Shown here one piece after another: positions 30,895-41,472 of a DNA stretch of 64,000 nt. The stretch's first letter is position 1, and each line of letters begins with the position of its first letter. Origin of the DNA: Paramecium sonneborni (taxonomy: Eukaryota; Ciliophora; Oligohymenophorea; Peniculida; Parameciidae). The stretch spans positions 172,561 to 236,560 of the forward strand of contig CAJJDN010000167.1 of assembly GCA_905182985.1 (NCBI GenBank), given 5' to 3'. A program made the translations under genes and the position numbers. The notes under the pieces were generated by a model. It was not told the origin of the DNA. It worked only from the letters and a program-made list of their open reading frames with translations, and ran no database searches.

Positions 30895-33000
30895 ATGTTA
30901 CATAAAGGTAAATATAAATGCTTTATAAACATCTCTGAGAAACATCTTACCCATCATTATTAGTAGAGTGAACTCCCAGGAATCCAACTTTAAATGTAAT
31001 TAATACGTCGATTGCTATATTGTCGATTGAAAGTTATGCGTAAACATTTTCTAAAGTTCAATACAAAATAGGGTCGGATACTAACTCAATTAGATCATTG
31101 TATGCAACTTTGTCATACAATGTAGAATTACTTAGCTAAATGTTAAGATGTACTAACTGAGCGTGAGAATCCTTCTAACCGCAAAAATAAATTCAAGTTA
31201 TTAGGAGATATGTATTCACCAAGAGGCAATTCTAAACTTAAATAATTTTTAGTAGAATTTGAACATGAGCCTTGGGATAAAAAGTCGCTTGTTTGGTTAA
31301 GATATTAAGAACAAGAACTTTTCATTTCCATTTAATAAATATTAATGTTCCACTATTTGTACTTTAAAATGACCAATATTAAAGAAGCCATTCGCTTCTT
31401 ACATAAACTAATTTAACTTAAATTTGTAAAAACTCAAAAATCAGTTACAATATATCATGAAGCACTAACTCTCCTACATTCAGCTTATTTTGAAAATTCT
31501 TATGTATTTTAAAATTAATTCTTTGATCCCATATCAGAAATGCTAATTAATTCTATCCGTGAGTATTATCGTCCTAATTCGAATTAGAACAAATGCAAAA
31601 GATAGATGAAACATTATGCTTAACTTCTTATAATCAATTTAGATTTATAAAGTAAATCATTAGAATACAAGGATAAATATGATGAATCAGCATTAATGAT
31701 CTCCATGGCCAATTATTTATGCCAACACATATTGATTTTTGTAGGTAAACAAGATGAATTAATCAATTACATTAAATATGAATACGAATACAAACATGAA
31801 AAATATGAATAGATCATTCTTGAATAATAAGATTTAAATTAATTTGTCTCATTTTTATATGGAATCCAAAAAAAATAAATATTCTAACCAAAACAACAAT
31901 TTCCTCATTAAACTAAATATGATATCAATAATAAGAATGTTTACATATATCATCACTCTAAAGCCAAAAGTGATTTTAAAGTATAGAAATTGAAGGATAT
32001 TTCAAAAGAAGCTACAAGAGATGGTAGTTTATTTATACCTAATTCTCCTTCTTGTAGTAGGGATAATACATAGAGATTAATCACTAAATCACATAAACAT
32101 AAAAGAAAGAGACATCAAGAAAATTAAAGTTATTTGAGTAAATTAATATATTTAAGAAGTCTATCTGATTATAAATTGGATCAAATGAATGTAGAGACTG
32201 ATCTCTAAAAACATTTAAAAGGTTTGGAAGAAACTTTATAAAAACTTGAACATCCAAATTAATTTTAATCAATAGATTAGGTATTTAATTAAAAAATTGA
32301 ATCGATAACTTTTGAAAAGTGTTTAACATTAGAACAGGTTAAAGAAACAGCTAAAAAAATAATAGCTGCAGAATGGGAAGTTCATAAAGAAATGCCAGTG
32401 ACAAAGAGTTTGATGAAATCAATCTCAGTTTCTGACATTCAATTAGAAAAACTATAAGAATAATATAGCAAATTATAAGAATACATTGAGTTATAGAAAA
32501 TAGATTATCATAATACTTAGAAAGATTAAGCTTAATTGATTATGAAAGAGAATTAAGATTTGAAGAAATTATAATTGAATCAATAAAAATATTAGATGAA
32601 ATTAAGACATTAAAAAGTATAATAGTAATTTCAAATACCTAAGAAATTATTAAATTTATAAACTGATGAAGCAGGATTATCTCCTAAATTTATAAAGCGT
32701 AATACTTAAATTTTAAATTCTTATAAAACAACCATCTTTGAAAGAATGGATCCAAAGTAAAGACAAAACAAAGAATATTAAACTGCTTAAAAATAATTAA
32801 TGGATTTGATGGTATCCAATCTCGAATAGAGGGATGAATTAAATTCAAAGAAACTTAACTAATTTATAAGTGTTTTACCTAAATCAGTAACAAGATTACC
32901 ATCACCAAAGAATTTAGATACTTATTCATAAAGATCAGATCATAAAAAATCATTCGCCTTTTCTAATAATTCAACTAGAATTGAAATAACTAAATTTTGA
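30895..33000 (+). CDS. Unrecognised helical protein, 701 aa, C-terminal coiled coil
   Basis: A single exon of 702 codons without TGA, from ATG 30895 to TGA 32998-33000. The first about 300 residues are helical and Cys/His/Leu containing (KEAIRFLHKLIQLKFVKTQK; DESALMISMANYLCQH), consistent with an alpha-solenoid. Residues about 300-420 are polar and low complexity. Residues about 490-600 form a coiled coil (LEKLQEQYSKLQEYIELQ). There is no signal peptide. I do not recognise the family. It is convergent with the UBC9-like gene, 48 bp between stops. Confidence 0.75.
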
Positions 33001-33048
33001 TAACAAATAAGATGATTTTATGCATATATTAATTTATTTAAATCTCCC

Positions 33049-33586
33049 TCATATTACTTTATATTAAGCTTAACTCAATCTTCTGGCTTAATCTCTCATT
33101 TTTTCATCATAACCTTTTCCTCCCTCTTAAATCAATATTGAAGCATTAGCTGGATCATGAAATGTTGGACTGTAATATATTATAAACTAAATACTGATGA
33201 ATGACCTAATTAATGCCTGAAAATATTTCTAACAGAGTTGTGCCTGATGTAAATGTTTCTTTATTTGAAAGATACATACACAATTTTCCCATTGGATAGA
33301 CATTAACATGTTAAAAACCATTTCTGAATGTGATGTTAGGGGCTTCAGCTGGAAATCCTGGAGATCCATTAGTTCCATTTAAATCAACATCAACAACAAT
33401 ATGAGCACCTATTTATAAATTCATTTTATTACCCTCATGAGGAGTACCTTTCAATCCTATATATTAAACTATGTATTAGGTGCTAGAAACCTTTTTATAA
33501 GAGCAATTAGGAGGAAGCTAATCTGAATTCTCTTCTAAGTTTTATTCTTCGTATTGTAATCTCTTTTACTAAAATTATGTTGACAT
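33049..33586 (-). CDS. UBC9-like SUMO-conjugating E2 enzyme, 170 aa
   Basis: ATG 33586 to TGA 33051-33049 with one 25-nt intron; 171 codons. The E2 fold is recognisable: IGLKGTPHEGNKMNLQIG, SPGFPAEAPNITFRNGFQ, then HVNVYPMGKLCMYL containing the likely catalytic Cys103, EIFSGINQVIHHPTFHDPAN and a helical tail KMRDQARRLSQAQ. The closest pattern is UBC9 (xHPNVYPSGTVCLSIL; GIQxLLxxPNxxDPAQ), so SUMO conjugation is the best inference. Differences: His-Val instead of His-Pro before Asn-Val-Tyr-Pro, and the Trp-Arg-Pro stretch after the active site is not conserved. Confidence 0.82.
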
Positions 33587-33697
33587 GATATTTTATAATA
33601 TAAATATTTATATTTCCATGAATTTCTATTAACTTTTAAACACTTATTCTCATCTACTTTGATATTCTATGATTCCGAAGATAGATATCAAAAATAA

Positions 33698-35156
33698 TCA
33701 ATAACTAGAATATAGAATTATTTGTTAGAGTAAGTAATTTTATACTACTATTCTTTTTGTTTAAATTCTTATCTTCATTTAATTTTCTATACATTATTAA
33801 TTAGTAGTTAAAATACACCCTTTAAGTAACCACATGATGTTTCTACAGGATCTAATTGACATTAAATTAATTGACTCTTAAAATATACCCTCCTGTCCCA
33901 TAGTTTCCTATAATTTTTTTTAATACCCTAAATATTTCATATAAGTTCCTGTCAAGTTTTCAATAGTTGTCAAAATTTCCATACATTCAAGATATAGATG
34001 CTTTATACAAAAAAGATTATCATCAATTTTATGATAAAATACATAATATAAATCTCAATCTTTAATAAAGCATTCTTAAAAATTATTGTAGTGATATTTA
34101 TCTTGTTCATATAATTCTTTTTTTGATAAGTAAAATGATATTGTTATCCAAAAGAGACTAATGGTTGCCATAAATTATCGATACGCTCATTTAATATATT
34201 ATTCTTTAAAATCTTAAAGATATCTTAAGATAAACTCATCCAAAATTCTTAATCACTATCTTTATCTAAGAGATCCCAAATGAAACTACTGCAATTACAT
34301 TCAAAAATAATTCCTTTAATTTTTCATAAATATATTTCTTAATATAGACTTCTTTATTTACTTTCATTTTATCGTAATAATAAATGTTTACAACGTAAAC
34401 TCTTCTTAAACTTTCAAAGTTTTCTTAATTACATTAACCTATGTTTAAGGATCACCTATTATTCCATAGAAAATGTTGAATTAGAATCCTTAATAATCTA
34501 AAGCGTAAAAATTGATAAGATTCTTATTGTTTTGAATCTAAGAGACTCATCATAATATTAATTCAGATTCTCTCAAAATGTAAAGGTATTATTCATCATA
34601 AGAAATAGATATATTGGTTCTTTCAGCATAGTTGTAAACTGCTGAGAAATATGTAATTTATAAGAAGATTAAATTTTTAAATAATAAAAAAATGAAATTG
34701 AGTTCAAAATAAACTAACTCTATTGTAATAAAGGATTTTAAATGAATTATCATAAATTTTTGAATAAGTAAATGACTTAAATTATACTCTAAAGGACAAA
34801 CAACAATATGTTCATCAGGAATTTATTGAATCATTCCAAAAAGCAAAACTGATAGAAACATTTTCCTATCTTACAAGGATCATTAAATTTGTATAAATAT
34901 TTATTAAATGATATTTGACAACATTTACAATAAGCAAATGGCAATATAAATTCATCATCAATAGAATAAAATATGAAATGAGTCAAATTAATTAGATATG
35001 TAAACTAATTATAATGTAATGCATAGTTTTTGAGTAATCTTTGGCTTCTCTTTTAGAATTATGTATTAAATACAATTAGAGAGAGTAGATTAGGGAATAA
35101 AGAGAGAAGAGTGTTATATTAAGAGCACTTATAATAATTATTAACAATAATAGCAT
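33698..35156 (-). pseudogene. Broken gene: signal-peptide protein with several unexplained frame changes and an in-frame TGA
   Basis: Coding-like segments run along the minus strand from an ATG at 35156 with a hydrophobic leader (MLLLLIIIISALNITLF) to about 33698. Some junctions splice well, for example a 26-nt intron that joins FNDP to FLLFGMIQQIPDEH. Others do not. The frame changes near 35000 and near 34560 have no GT...AG pair; a 7-A run at about 34115-34122 shifts the frame; and in-frame TGA codons interrupt the reading, for example in FIKD(TGA)DLYYVFYHKIDD near 34050. Either a decaying gene or a region of homopolymer errors. No known family recognised; segments are Cys/Ile/Asn-rich (DDEFILPFAYCKCCQISFNK). 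Confidence 0.5.
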
Positions 35157-35184
35157 TGTGTTTTATTTTATTTATGTGCTTAAA

Positions 35185-35572
35185 TCAAATTGCAAAGAAG
35201 CTTCTTGCCACATACTCTACAGCATCATTGACAGTTCTAAAACATTCTACATCTGCATCTGGAAATTCAATTTCAAATTCTCTTTCCACTTCTACCATTA
35301 CCTATCGTATATATTATATGTCTAATTACTTCTACGTATGCCATATCTGACAAACCTATATCAGTCCATGTAGATTAAAGTGTTATTGCAGAGGGATTCT
35401 TTACATCATCATGTAAACTTATCACTTTTATCATTCGACGAGCAACAGCTTCTGGATTCACATAATACCCTGATTTCTCATTTCTTAATAAAATGGGTTG
35501 TTCGTTTGATACAAAGTATTTTGGTACTTAGCTGAATTATTTGCTAAACATTTGCACAAGTCGTCTGTTCAT
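35185..35572 (-). CDS. Acyl carrier protein-like protein lacking the phosphopantetheine serine, 119 aa
   Basis: ATG 35572 to TGA 35187-35185, one 28-nt intron; 120 codons. The C-terminal half aligns without gaps to mitochondrial ACP (NDUFAB1 type): DIGLSDMAYVEVMVEVEREF followed by EIEFPDADVE and a final helix FRTVNDAVEYVARSF. The family motif GLDSLD reads GLSDMA here, so the prosthetic-group Ser is Asp. The basic N-terminus (MNRRLVQMFSKQF) suits a mitochondrial presequence. A non-acylated structural ACP, for example in respiratory complex I or LYR-protein assemblies, is the inference. Its start codon lies 16 bp from the divergent gene at 35589. Confidence 0.82.
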
Positions 35573-35588
35573 ATCTTAAATAATTAAA
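35573..35588. promoter_or_regulatory. 16-bp spacer between two divergent start codons
   Basis: Only 16 A/T-only bases apart from one C separate the ATG of the ACP-like gene (minus) from the ATG of the coiled-coil gene (plus). Any promoter must overlap coding sequence, or one annotated start is wrong. Confidence 0.55.
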
Positions 35589-36366
35589 ATGTCTTAAAAT
35601 ATATTAAAAGACATACTTCAGCTGGTATGAGTAAAATACCACTTTTATAAGTTAGAAGGACCCTCTTCAGATTCTTTCAAAGACCTAGATTCCCAACTCT
35701 TGTTTATCAAAGAAGCCATCCTCCAAAATTAACTTAATTAAGATTATCAAGAACTTGAGAAACAAGTTTAGAAGTATGAGAGTGAAATCAGAAAACATAT
35801 CAGAGTATACTTATTATTTTCATCATTAGACTGAATAACAAATCAAACTTTATTGTGAATAACTCCAACAGCAATTAGAGCAATTTCAATAAAGTAATAA
35901 TAACAAAAACTTGATTAATGTATGAGTTCTATTCATTTACTAGCAATTGAAGAAAGAAATTAAAATATTGCAAGAATAGAATAAACAATTAATTGAAGAA
36001 AATACATTACTTAAGAAGAAAATACAAGAAAATAATGAAATTTAACATCCAACCATTTCAAGCAAACAACCTTTTAAATTAGTCGATTTTATTCGCAAAC
36101 AAAAATTTCCAAATGATAAAGACACTTATCTCAGCAATACTATTGATACTTCCTCAATGTATAAAAAAGATTAAAACAGACTAAATTCTAAAAATATCTA
36201 ACAACAAACCACTGAATAGAACTATGATCATAGCAAGTAATTCATTAATAATTTTAATATTATTTGTAATAAATAAAAAATTACATGTAATATTCATAGA
36301 TAGAAAAAGAGTATTAGTGAACATAAGCAAATTAAAAATAAGTTAGATTTATCCTCTATTAATTGA
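35589..36366 (+). CDS. Coiled-coil protein, 233 aa
   Basis: ATG 35589 to TGA 36364-36366, three introns (27, 25, 24 nt). Residues about 30-130 form a coiled coil (EAILQNQLNQDYQELEKQVQ; KKEIKILQEQNKQLIEEN), followed by a polar tail with Lys/Asn/Ser. The alternative start at ATG 35633 lies inside the first intron of this model. No known domain. It is divergent from the ACP-like gene. Confidence 0.7.
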
Positions 36367-36689
36367 ATTTCATTACTTAATTTTTGTTTGTATAATTTTC
36401 TAATTAATAACTAATAAATATTTTTCTTCATATTAATCATTTTTGTATTTTTAAAAAAAAAAAGAAATTATATTTTTTTCATTATTTAATATATTGTAAT
36501 TGACATACATTGATTCACTATTATTTTTGATAAATTATGAATGAGTCTCTTTTTATTAACAAAATCTTTAATGAGATATTTTAATGTTTTAGATTATAAC
36601 CAACTATGAATCATATTTTAAATTAAAAGCAGATTTGATTTTAAAATATTTTTATAAATATAAATAAAAGCAAAAGATTCTACTTAAAT
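36367..36689. other. Intergenic
   Basis: About 320 bp, A+T rich with A and T homopolymers. No coding frame, repeat or RNA is apparent. Confidence 0.6.
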
Positions 36690-37418
36690 ATGGTTAAATC
36701 ACAAGAATGTTCTTCCTAGCTTAAACAGACAAAGAAATATCAAAAAATTGATTGTGAATAGCGAAAAATTGTCTTAGAGTTGCTATTAAAAGAAAAATTA
36801 TCACTTTAAGAGGTATCACCATAAAGTTTAAATTACCTTTCTATATACCATTATATTTTGTTTATATGACAATTTCTTTCTAGGTAGCCAATAGACTTCA
36901 TTTAAAGTATTGTACAGTCAGGACAATTCAAAAAGCATTTGAGTAGGATGGTCGTATAGGAAAAAAGGAAACAAGAAAAAAGAAGCTTAGAGTGTAGAGC
37001 ATACTAAAAGTATCAGTCTTGAATCCTTTGACTTTATAAGTACAACCATTGTGTGTTCAATCGGATACTACTTAAGTAATATATTATTTGAAAAGTCTAG
37101 ATTTATGTTGATAAGCAGCCATCCATTATTGATCAATTAAATTTAGCTAACGAACAAAAATAACTCATATCATCCTAATATCAGAAGTTCACCCAGGCTT
37201 TAACTTCTGAATTTAAAAAAGCCAATTTAGTCTAACAATCAGTACTCTAAAACTTGTTGCTTTCATCTTAAATGATGCTCAAGTAGATTCTAGATCCAAA
37301 GCCTTAAATTCAAGTTAAGCAAGAATTCGATTCAGTATCCACAAGTCCCTACCCTTTTTAACCAATTTAATCATACCCTTAATTTTATCCTTTGCCCAAC
37401 TCTTTTCTTAGAACTTGA
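36690..37418 (+). CDS. Helix-turn-helix DNA-binding protein, 210 aa
   Basis: ATG 36690 to TGA 37416-37418. Residues about 15-70 form a homeodomain-like/transposase-type HTH: CEQRKIVLELLLKEKLSLQE continuing VANRLHLKYCTVRTIQKAFE, then a basic patch (GRIGKKETRKKKLR). The second part is Gln/Pro-rich with coiled-coil character (YQKFTQALTSEFKKANLVQQ; SYPQFYPLPNSF). The frame needs a 25-nt intron (GTAATATATT...GTCTAG) and, between Glu and Val inside the HTH, a stretch of 71 nt (GTATCACCAT...TTCTAG), far longer than other introns here. A sequence-specific regulator or a domesticated Tc1-like HTH are both possible. Confidence 0.65.
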
Positions 37419-37687
37419 TGATATATATATGTATATTTCTGATCTCAATCTCCAATTAGAAAATTCTGAATTTTCTAAATTTCTTAGAATTCTCTATTTT
37501 TATCTGTTGATACAGCAAAAGACAATATGTACAAAGTATATAATGTTTATAATTTTTTAATACATCAAATTCACAAAGGTTGTGAGTTAAATCAAAAATG
37601 AATATTATAATCACAAAATAATATTTGATTATAGGAATATTATATTAATTAAATATAAATATTATCAAAATAAAACAAAGGCTTTTA

Positions 37688-37742
37688 TTGTTCAGATTTC
37701 TTAATTCCAATTATTCTGGACTTCTTAAGACAATCGTCATAC
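37688..37742 (-). promoter_or_regulatory. SECIS element (form II) in the 3' UTR of the selenoprotein gene
   Basis: On the minus strand, 55 nt after the final stop, the sequence starts ATGA (37740-37737). The arm GATT..CTTAA then pairs with TTAAG.AATC, and the 3' quartet strand TGAA begins at 37694. Between the arms lies an unpaired AA (after CTTAAG) followed by a mini-stem TCCA/TGGA closing a short loop. Quartet, about 13-nt helix, unpaired AA and apical mini-helix are the defining parts of a form II eukaryotic SECIS. It recruits SBP2/EFSec to recode the upstream TGA. Folded by eye only. Confidence 0.8.
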
Positions 37743-37794
37743 ATGTAGCAAATGTTAGCTACTATAAAATCCTTTGTTTTTTACAAAGTATAGC

Positions 37795-38112
37795 TCAACC
37801 TCAGCTTTTACATTCAGCTCCTCCTCCCAATCCTCTAACAATCTTAGGCTTAGTTCCTTTCTGTCCAGTATCATCATCATCATCATCTTTTTGTTTTCTC
37901 TTAAAAGGCATCTCTAAATTTAATCAATATCGAAAATTACTTTCTTCTATTATGTAATTTAATTCATCCTTTGTATATTTATTGGATTCCTTCTTCATAC
38001 CAATTAGAGTACTTAAAAAGAGAATTATAGCAAAAAATAGAGTTCGAATGATGCTCCAAGTAGAATCGATGGCTTTCACCACCGTGCTTCTATTAGAAGC
38101 TAATTAAACCAT
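37795..38112 (-). CDS. SelenoK/SelenoS-like selenoprotein, 96 aa, TGA read as selenocysteine
   Basis: ATG 38112, one 27-nt intron (37914-37940), Sec codon TGA at 37803-37801, then Gly and a true TGA stop at 37797-37795. Architecture matches SelenoK/SelenoS: a short lumenal N-terminus, one transmembrane helix (TLFFAIILFLSTLI), a charged cytosolic stretch with an Asp6 run, a Gly-rich tail (KIVRGLGGGAECKS) and Sec-Gly at the very end. SelenoK ends Sec-Gly-Arg and SelenoS ends Sec-Gly. These proteins act at the ER membrane, in ER-associated degradation or protein palmitoylation. A SECIS lies 55 nt downstream. Reading TGA as an ordinary stop would lose only two residues, so the SECIS is the decisive evidence. 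It lies 38 bp downstream of the cyclin gene, same strand. Confidence 0.82.
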
Positions 38113-38150
38113 TTAAATTAATATTAATATCAAAGTAATATATATAATAG

Positions 38151-39311
38151 TCAAGGCTAGGTTTTTAAAATATCTGACAGTTGAAATTTACTAAATTTCT
38201 TTAAGTTTTCCAGATTCGGATACTATTTATCAAATCCTTTTGCTACATTCAATAGTTTATTGGCTGCCTCCATGGCATCTGAGTTTTCAATTTTCAAAGT
38301 TGAAACTATTAATGGTATTACTACTTCTGATGAAAGTGATTAATCAATCTATTCAACAATTTTTGTGCTTACTATTAAAGCAGCACATGCAATTTGTACA
38401 TATGTGTGATTATTAACAAATTCATAATCATAAAGAGCCTATTATAATATAACATATTAATTACCAATTTTGCAAGATATAATGTTATTTAATATAACTA
38501 TTGATTCATATTTAAAATAGAAAGTACAATTGTAATAACATCTAAAACTGTAATACCAACTAAACTAAAATCTAAAGTTGTTAATATGTTGGTTTCTTTT
38601 TCTTTTATTTCATCCTTTGTTAATTTCTTATGTGCAATTTTCTCATGCACAACTTATAATTTCACAGGATAAATTTCTTCAAATTTACATGCCATAAACA
38701 TAGTAGTTACTCCAACTAAATGCAAATCTTGAGGGATATGCTTTTATTATGTTTTAGATAGATAGGAATCCATTAATTTAACGGCTAAAAAGAAGGTTTA
38801 ATCCTTGCATTTATAAGATGTAAGAACTTCAACCATCCAATCAACCATTTTTGCTCTTAGATTTGCACTTACTGTATGATTTGACAAACAATTTTTTGGT
38901 GTTTGACTCTATATTTTTTGAATTAATATATTCTTACATTTAAATCCAAATAATAATCTAAAATAGGTTCAGAATAATTGTTGATCAATTTACACAATTC
39001 ATTAGATTGTGTTTCAACTTATTTTGGTTTCACAGGAGACAACTTTTAAGGAGAAGGAGCAGTTTAAGTTTTCAGTTTAGGTTCTGGCTTACAGAATACT
39101 AATGGACGCGATGAAATAGATGTATAATTGTTTTTAAGCTCTATACTCTTATATTCATTCTCTTAATAATATTTTCTAATCCATTACTTCTATTTCCACC
39201 TATCAATGATAGTGAGACCAATTAAGTTAAAGACTTATTTTAATGTCTAGGGTTATTAGACACTTCTGCTTAATTTTCTTTTTCGAAAATCTTTTTGGAC
39301 ATGTCTTTCAT
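38151..39311 (-). CDS. Cyclin (A/B-like), 359 aa
   Basis: ATG 39311 to TGA 38153-38151 with introns of 26, 29 and 26 nt; 360 codons. The N-terminal about 120 residues are polar with Pro/Lys runs (TAPSPQKLSPVKPKQVETQ). The cyclin box is clear: LRAKMVDWMVEVL, TFFLAVKLMDSYLSKTQ, LVGVTTMFMACKFEEIYPV and KKLTKDEIKEKETNIL, with the Lys and Glu that contact CDKs. A second cyclin fold follows (TYVQIACAALIVSTKIVEQI; AANKLLNVAKGF). I see no clear RxxLxxxxN destruction box. It would activate a cyclin-dependent kinase in cell-cycle control; class is uncertain. Confidence 0.9.
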
Positions 39312-39462
39312 TATCTTAACAGTTAAATTTTATTAATAAAGTAAAAATTATTTATTTATTATTTTCTTTCTCTTTAAACAACCCCCTTCTAAAATTCTCA
39401 ATAAAAAAAGAAAGAGAATTTATAACATTTTTATCAAAAAACCCCCATTAAGGTTATAAAAA

Positions 39463-39926
39463 TCATACTGTTAATTTTCTGTACCTTTGAGCACCACATT
39501 CAGCACAGTGAATTTTATAATATTAATTAATCTTTTCACATTATTAGCACTACCATTCAAACTCAAATAAATCATATTTTTGTTCTTCTAATTTAATTGT
39601 TTTTTACATGTTTCTTTTGTAATCTATTTCAAAATAGGTTCCATAGATGGTAATTTATCAAATGAAAACTTATTATTTCCATTATCTTTTTTTTCTGCAG
39701 ATGATTTATTTGATCTATCAGATATTGGTGGAATATCACCATTGCTTTCTGTCAAAAATAAAGCAGATTTGAATCCCTTATATTAATTATCTTTATAATT
39801 CTTTAATGTATGACATCTATTACAAGTATCTCTAAATGCAAAATTCATATTATTGCAGCTATTACAGATCCAATCTCCCTATCGTTATCTATGATTTATT
39901 TTATTTTTTCCTTTCTACTAAGCCAT
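39463..39926 (-). CDS. Protein with two RanBP2-type zinc fingers, 147 aa
   Basis: ATG 39926 to TGA 39465-39463, one 20-nt intron; 148 codons. The N-terminal finger GDWICNSCNNMNFAFRDTCN-RC fits W-x-C-x2-C-x3-N-x6-C-x2-C. A second finger at the C-terminus reads FEWQCQQCEKINQYYKIHCA followed by ECG. Between them lies a polar linker. RanBP2 fingers bind single-stranded RNA or ubiquitin; the Asn-Phe pair of the first finger suits RNA binding as in ZRANB2, which is inference. The first lysine-rich residues (MAQQKGKNK) are basic. Decayed remains of this gene occur at 42583-42660. Confidence 0.85.
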
Positions 39927-39957
39927 TTTATTTATTATAATTATTAATAATAAAAAA

Positions 39958-41472
39958 TCAATCTTCTTCAGAAAATTTAACTACAACATATGATGAGGAA
40001 CTAGAGGCATTCAAGTGTAAATATTTAAAAATATACAAAGGTATTAATCCAAACATAAAAAAATAAAATAACAAAAATCCTATGCTTTCCATCTAAAAAT
40101 AATTAATTTTCTAATATACCAAAAAGAAGGAAGCTCCCCATTCATACATTCGACTATTCAAAGCAATTGCTTCAACATTTAATGCAAAAGCCCATCCTGG
40201 AATTGTAAATAAATTAGCTACAACTATTCTCAATATTCTTCTTCTTTTATCCCCTTTATACCATTCTAGTGTATTTATGTGTCTAAAACAATATGAAACT
40301 CCAAACAATGCACCAATTAATGCAAATATTACACTAGTTTTTTAAAATGTAAAATGTGGTCCCATTAATAATTATGCTGGAATTTTCATTGCATTTATTT
40401 CAGTCATATAGAGACAATTCATAAAATTATTTGCCCATTCAATATTAACCAATTCATTCTCATTTGATATTAACATTGCTGCAATAGTCTCTGTTATCAA
40501 CAAGAAAAAGGATATATAAAAAACATATCGCTTTGAATCCTAAATTTATTTATTTAGTTTTTACTATATTCATTATTGTAGAGTGCTTTATTATATTGTT
40601 AATCTAATTCTCGAAAGTTACATAGAATGCATAAAATACAAAGCAATAAATCAAACCCAAAATCATATTTATCAAATATTATAAAGCCATTAAAAATAAC
40701 AATATAGAATACAGAAAAACAAATAACGATATGATTACTTGAACAATTTTTATTTTTCTGTCGATCTTCTCATCATAAGTCTTAAAAGATCTTGTATGAT
40801 TCTTTGTCTTATAACAGTAAACTGTATAAAATAATGTGAATGCCAATTAGCAAACAAAAGAAGATGGATTTCCATAACTCGGTATACAAAGTGAAGTCAC
40901 TAACTTATTATTATAAATCATTATACTTTCTCATCTACCCAAAAGGGTCTAGGATCTGAATATATCAATTATAAAAATGCTACAATAAAAACACTCAAAT
41001 AAGATGTATATAATATTTTTACAGCAATTAATGCATCAAATCCAACATATAAAGTAATAAAGTAATTTGTAAATATCATTATTGATATTCCATTCCTATG
41101 AACACTTCCTGCCATATCAAATAAGAAGTTATCATTAAAATAATCCATTTCATCAAACTCAGTCAATTTCGATTTTCTTAGATTGAAAAAACTTTGAAAG
41201 TCACTTAAAAGTTCATTTTCTACCCCAACTATTATTGAATATAAAATTCTTTCTAAAATTATAAACAGAATAATTATAAATAGAACAGTAAATTATCTAA
41301 TTAGTCTCTTTTTATTTCTATCAAGATGATCTTCATTAATCTTCTTTTGTTTGATTTTATCTTCAATACTTAAATTAGTAAACGTTCTGACTTCTTCTTA
41401 TTCATTTTAAACTCCCTAATCTTCTTTTAATTCTGACTCCTTATTTTCACTCTATATATTGAGTGGGTTCAT
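39958..41472 (-). CDS. PAP2-like polytopic membrane protein, 479 aa
   Basis: ATG 41472 to TGA 39960-39958 with introns of 23, 25 and 27 nt; 480 codons. After a charged cytosolic N-terminus (about 65 residues) there are roughly 8-10 hydrophobic helices. Phosphatidic acid phosphatase-like motifs are visible: SDPRPFW (motif 1, RP), CIPSYGNPSSFVCQLAF (motif 2) and an Arg-His pair in CFRHINTLEWYKG (possible motif 3). The catalytic His of motif 2 (PSGH) is Asn here, and the Lys of KX6RP is not conserved, so lipid phosphatase activity is doubtful. Decayed remains of this gene occur at 42675-42745. Confidence 0.75.

Noticed and set aside
37688..37957. 89-codon plus-strand frame with Pro/Ser-rich segment
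   Set aside because: It is the antisense of the selenoprotein gene and its SECIS; the Ser run is the reverse of the Asp codons.
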